Translations under genes and position numbers: made by a program
The notes under the pieces: model-generated
The model's database searches: none
Told to the model about the DNA's origin: nothing
The model's input: the letters and a program-made list of their open reading frames with translations, nothing else
Part shown: positions 62,636 through 64,000 of the stretch, piece after piece
How positions within the stretch are numbered: the stretch's first letter is position 1
How the letters are laid out: the number at the start of each line of letters is the position of its first letter
Source of the DNA: Acidobacteriaceae bacterium
GTDB taxonomy: Bacteria; Acidobacteriota; Terriglobia; Terriglobales; Acidobacteriaceae
NCBI GenBank assembly: GCA_003132405.1
Contig: PKXQ01000117.1
Location: 29,524-93,523, forward strand
Direction of reading: 5' to 3'
Length of the DNA: 64,000 bases

Positions 62636-64000
62636 GTGAAGAATCTGTTTTTAACATTGATGAGCGCGACGTTGTTAGTTACTACGATGTTTCTGTTGGC
62701 GTGTGGAAGCAGTAACAACCTCGGTAATGAGCAGAACAGTAACCAGACACTTGTCGGCAACTGGCAGTTCACAATGGCGCCTCCGCCCGACGGATCATTT
62801 GTGGGTGGGCTGCAGGGCGGGTTTCTGCTGCAGGCCAATAACGCAATCACCGGATCGGCAGCTTACGCCGTTTTGTTGCCGTTACTTCCCTACCCCTGCA
62901 ACAGCGGATCAAGTCAAGTTAGTGGAACGAAGAGCGGCCAGGGCGTATCGCTCACGGCTGTTGCCGGCTCGCAAACTTTTACGCTCAACGGAACACTGAG
63001 TTTCGATGGCTCGACGATAGCGGGCCTGTACGCGTCAACTGCGGGTACTGCCGGCGACGGCTCGCCGTGCGGAACCGCCCAATCGGGGCTGCAATGGAGC
63101 GCGGTCCTGGTGCCGCCGATTACCGGGCCCATCCAAGGAAACTTTCATAGCACGGGAGGTTTCGCGGGTTTAGCCGAACGAGATTTTGTGGTTTCTGGCG
63201 GGCTCTTCCAGGCGGCAAATACCGGAGCGAGCAGCGCGGCCGTTACCGGCAATTTGACCTTTCTGAATACGGCAACAAATCTCAGCGACTATCCTTGCTT
63301 TACGTCCGCATTAGTTACTGGTCAGGTTAGCGGCAACATTATCAACCTTCAAATAGTCGGCGCGGACGGGTCGATCGTGGGAGAGATCGGAGAGTTACTG
63401 GGCTCGAACGGAGTTACAGGAGTCAATCCGGTTATTGTCACGTCGGCGACAGGAGGAGCGCTTCTTAACGGAGACGCACCTTCTTACATAGTGGCAACCA
63501 CCTCATGCCCTCAGAGTTCCGGCAGCATACTAACCGTCGCTGATGCTGGAGACTATGGAAACATCTGTCTGGCGGTCGGTAGCATAAGCGCTTGCCAACA
63601 ACCAATCACGCTGACTCCGTCTGCTCTAACTTTTTCTCCACAAGTGCTGGGCACGCCGCCCGTTGTGCAGACGATCACATTGGCTGACGCTTCGAGCACA
63701 TTACTGGGCGGTCTCACACTTACATTAACTAACAATAGCGGGGAAGCTAACTTTTCTGAGACGGACACTTGTGGCGTCAACGGCAACCCTTCCATGGGGC
63801 AGCCTTTCGATCTGATATCAGGACAACCTTGTATTGTCACGATCACTTTCGCTCCGCTGGAGACCTGCGCGGCCGGGACTCCGCCCTCGCAGTGCCCGTC
63901 TCCGCTTACGGCGACGCTAATCGTTACCAGCCCCAGCAATGACATGATCATTACTGTACCAATCACCGGGACGGGAGTTAGCGGAGACGCGGGAGTGGCT
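62636..64000 (+). CDS. Surface lipoprotein with repeated beta domains (3' end outside window)
   Basis: At least 455 residues, open to the window end. Start taken at GTG 62636, which gives a compact lipoprotein signal with the lipobox FLLAC at Cys23; an in-frame ATG at 62561 would place the cysteine at 48. Two similar beta modules of about 100 residues follow (VGGLQGGFLLQANNAITGSA with YPCNSGSSQVSG; VVSGGLFQAANTGASSAAVT with YPCFTSALVTGQVSG), each with one Cys in the same place. From about residue 320 comes an ASH-like (choice-of-anchor D) immunoglobulin domain: ITLTPSALTFSPQVLGTPPV, NNSGEANFSETDTCGV and IVTITFAPLETC. It probably serves as a cell-surface binding protein, perhaps linked to the receptor 89 bp upstream. 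Confidence 0.75.
   Translation, partial: MKNLFLTLMSATLLVTTMFLLACGSSNNLGNEQNSNQTLVGNWQFTMAPPPDGSFVGGLQGGFLLQANNAITGSAAYAVLLPLLPYPCNSGSSQVSGTKSGQGVSLTAVAGSQTFTLNGTLSFDGSTIAGLYASTAGTAGDGSPCGTAQSGLQWSAVLVPPITGPIQGNFHSTGGFAGLAERDFVVSGGLFQAANTGASSAAVTGNLTFLNTATNLSDYPCFTSALVTGQVSGNIINLQIVGADGSIVGEIGELLGSNGVTGVNPVIVTSATGGALLNGDAPSYIVATTSCPQSSGSILTVADAGDYGNICLAVGSISACQQPITLTPSALTFSPQVLGTPPVVQTITLADASSTLLGGLTLTLTNNSGEANFSETDTCGVNGNPSMGQPFDLISGQPCIVTITFAPLETCAAGTPPSQCPSPLTATLIVTSPSNDMIITVPITGTGVSGDAGVA

Noticed and set aside
1-64000. CRISPR arrays, tRNA or rRNA genes, phage or IS elements
   Set aside because: No regular repeat-spacer array, no tRNA-like cloverleaf ending in CCA, no rRNA-like stretch and no transposase, integrase or phage structural gene was recognised.

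Overview
The window looks like a chromosomal piece of an Acidobacteriota genome, most likely class Terriglobia (subdivision 1). The evidence is the family mix: two very large Oar-like TonB-dependent receptors with carboxypeptidase-regulatory N-termini, an FG-GAP/ASPIC-UnbV protein, a sortilin-type Asp-box protein, many exported glycoside hydrolases, and dispersed extragenic repeats. The assignment is by inference; no rRNA or other marker is present. I see no tRNA, rRNA, CRISPR array, phage genes or insertion sequence.

Layout. (1) 1-4.9 kb: a structured palindromic repeat, a LolA/LppX-like exported protein, and a sortilin/BNR protein flanked by two diverged 40-bp repeats. (2) 4.9-12.7 kb: one chemosensory cluster on the + strand, cheY - GAF protein - cheD - cheA - mcp - cheW - cheR - cheB, with no flagellar genes in view. 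(3) 12.7-15.6 kb: a 58-residue protein gene, a GT-B-like surface-polysaccharide protein, and an elongation factor P paralogue of the YeiP/EfpL type. (4) 15.6-30.1 kb: two divergent glycan-degradation operons, TPR-GH38-GH30-GH30 leftward and GH2-GH38 rightward. (5) 30.1-38.0 kb: FG-GAP protein, TonB-dependent receptor, IclR regulator and sugar-porter MFS, all leftward. (6) 38.3-42.2 kb: a rightward catabolic operon of HpcH/HpaI aldolase, metallo-beta-lactamase-fold hydrolase, SDR dehydrogenase and enolase-superfamily dehydratase. (7) 42.2-55.6 kb: GH2 with a discoidin-like domain, GH51-like, GH27, a broken (alpha/alpha)6-type glycosidase, a DUF2961/GH172-like protein, a second sugar porter and an alpha/beta hydrolase. 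(8) 55.6-64 kb: a periplasmic-binding-fold protein, a second Oar-like receptor and a lipoprotein cut by the window end.

How the parts may work together. A palindrome, TCCGTA-T-TACGGA, occurs at 35572-35584 and 38167-38179, with a near-perfect copy at 23382-23394. These lie in front of the receptor, in the divergent MFS/aldolase region, and in the divergent glycosidase region. The only regulator gene in the neighbourhood encodes an IclR-family protein, between two of the sites. I infer one regulon covering glycan cleavage (GH2, GH30, GH38), outer-membrane uptake, inner-membrane import, and a non-phosphorylative sugar-acid route (dehydrogenase, putative lactonase, acid dehydratase, 2-keto-3-deoxy acid aldolase). 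The mannosidase-type families suggest a mannose-containing glycan, but the substrate is not proven.

Other notable points: the broken glycosidase contains a 170-bp segment that reads as the missing coding sequence only on the opposite strand (a microinversion), and the SDR gene appears to lack a standard start codon before its nucleotide-binding strand.
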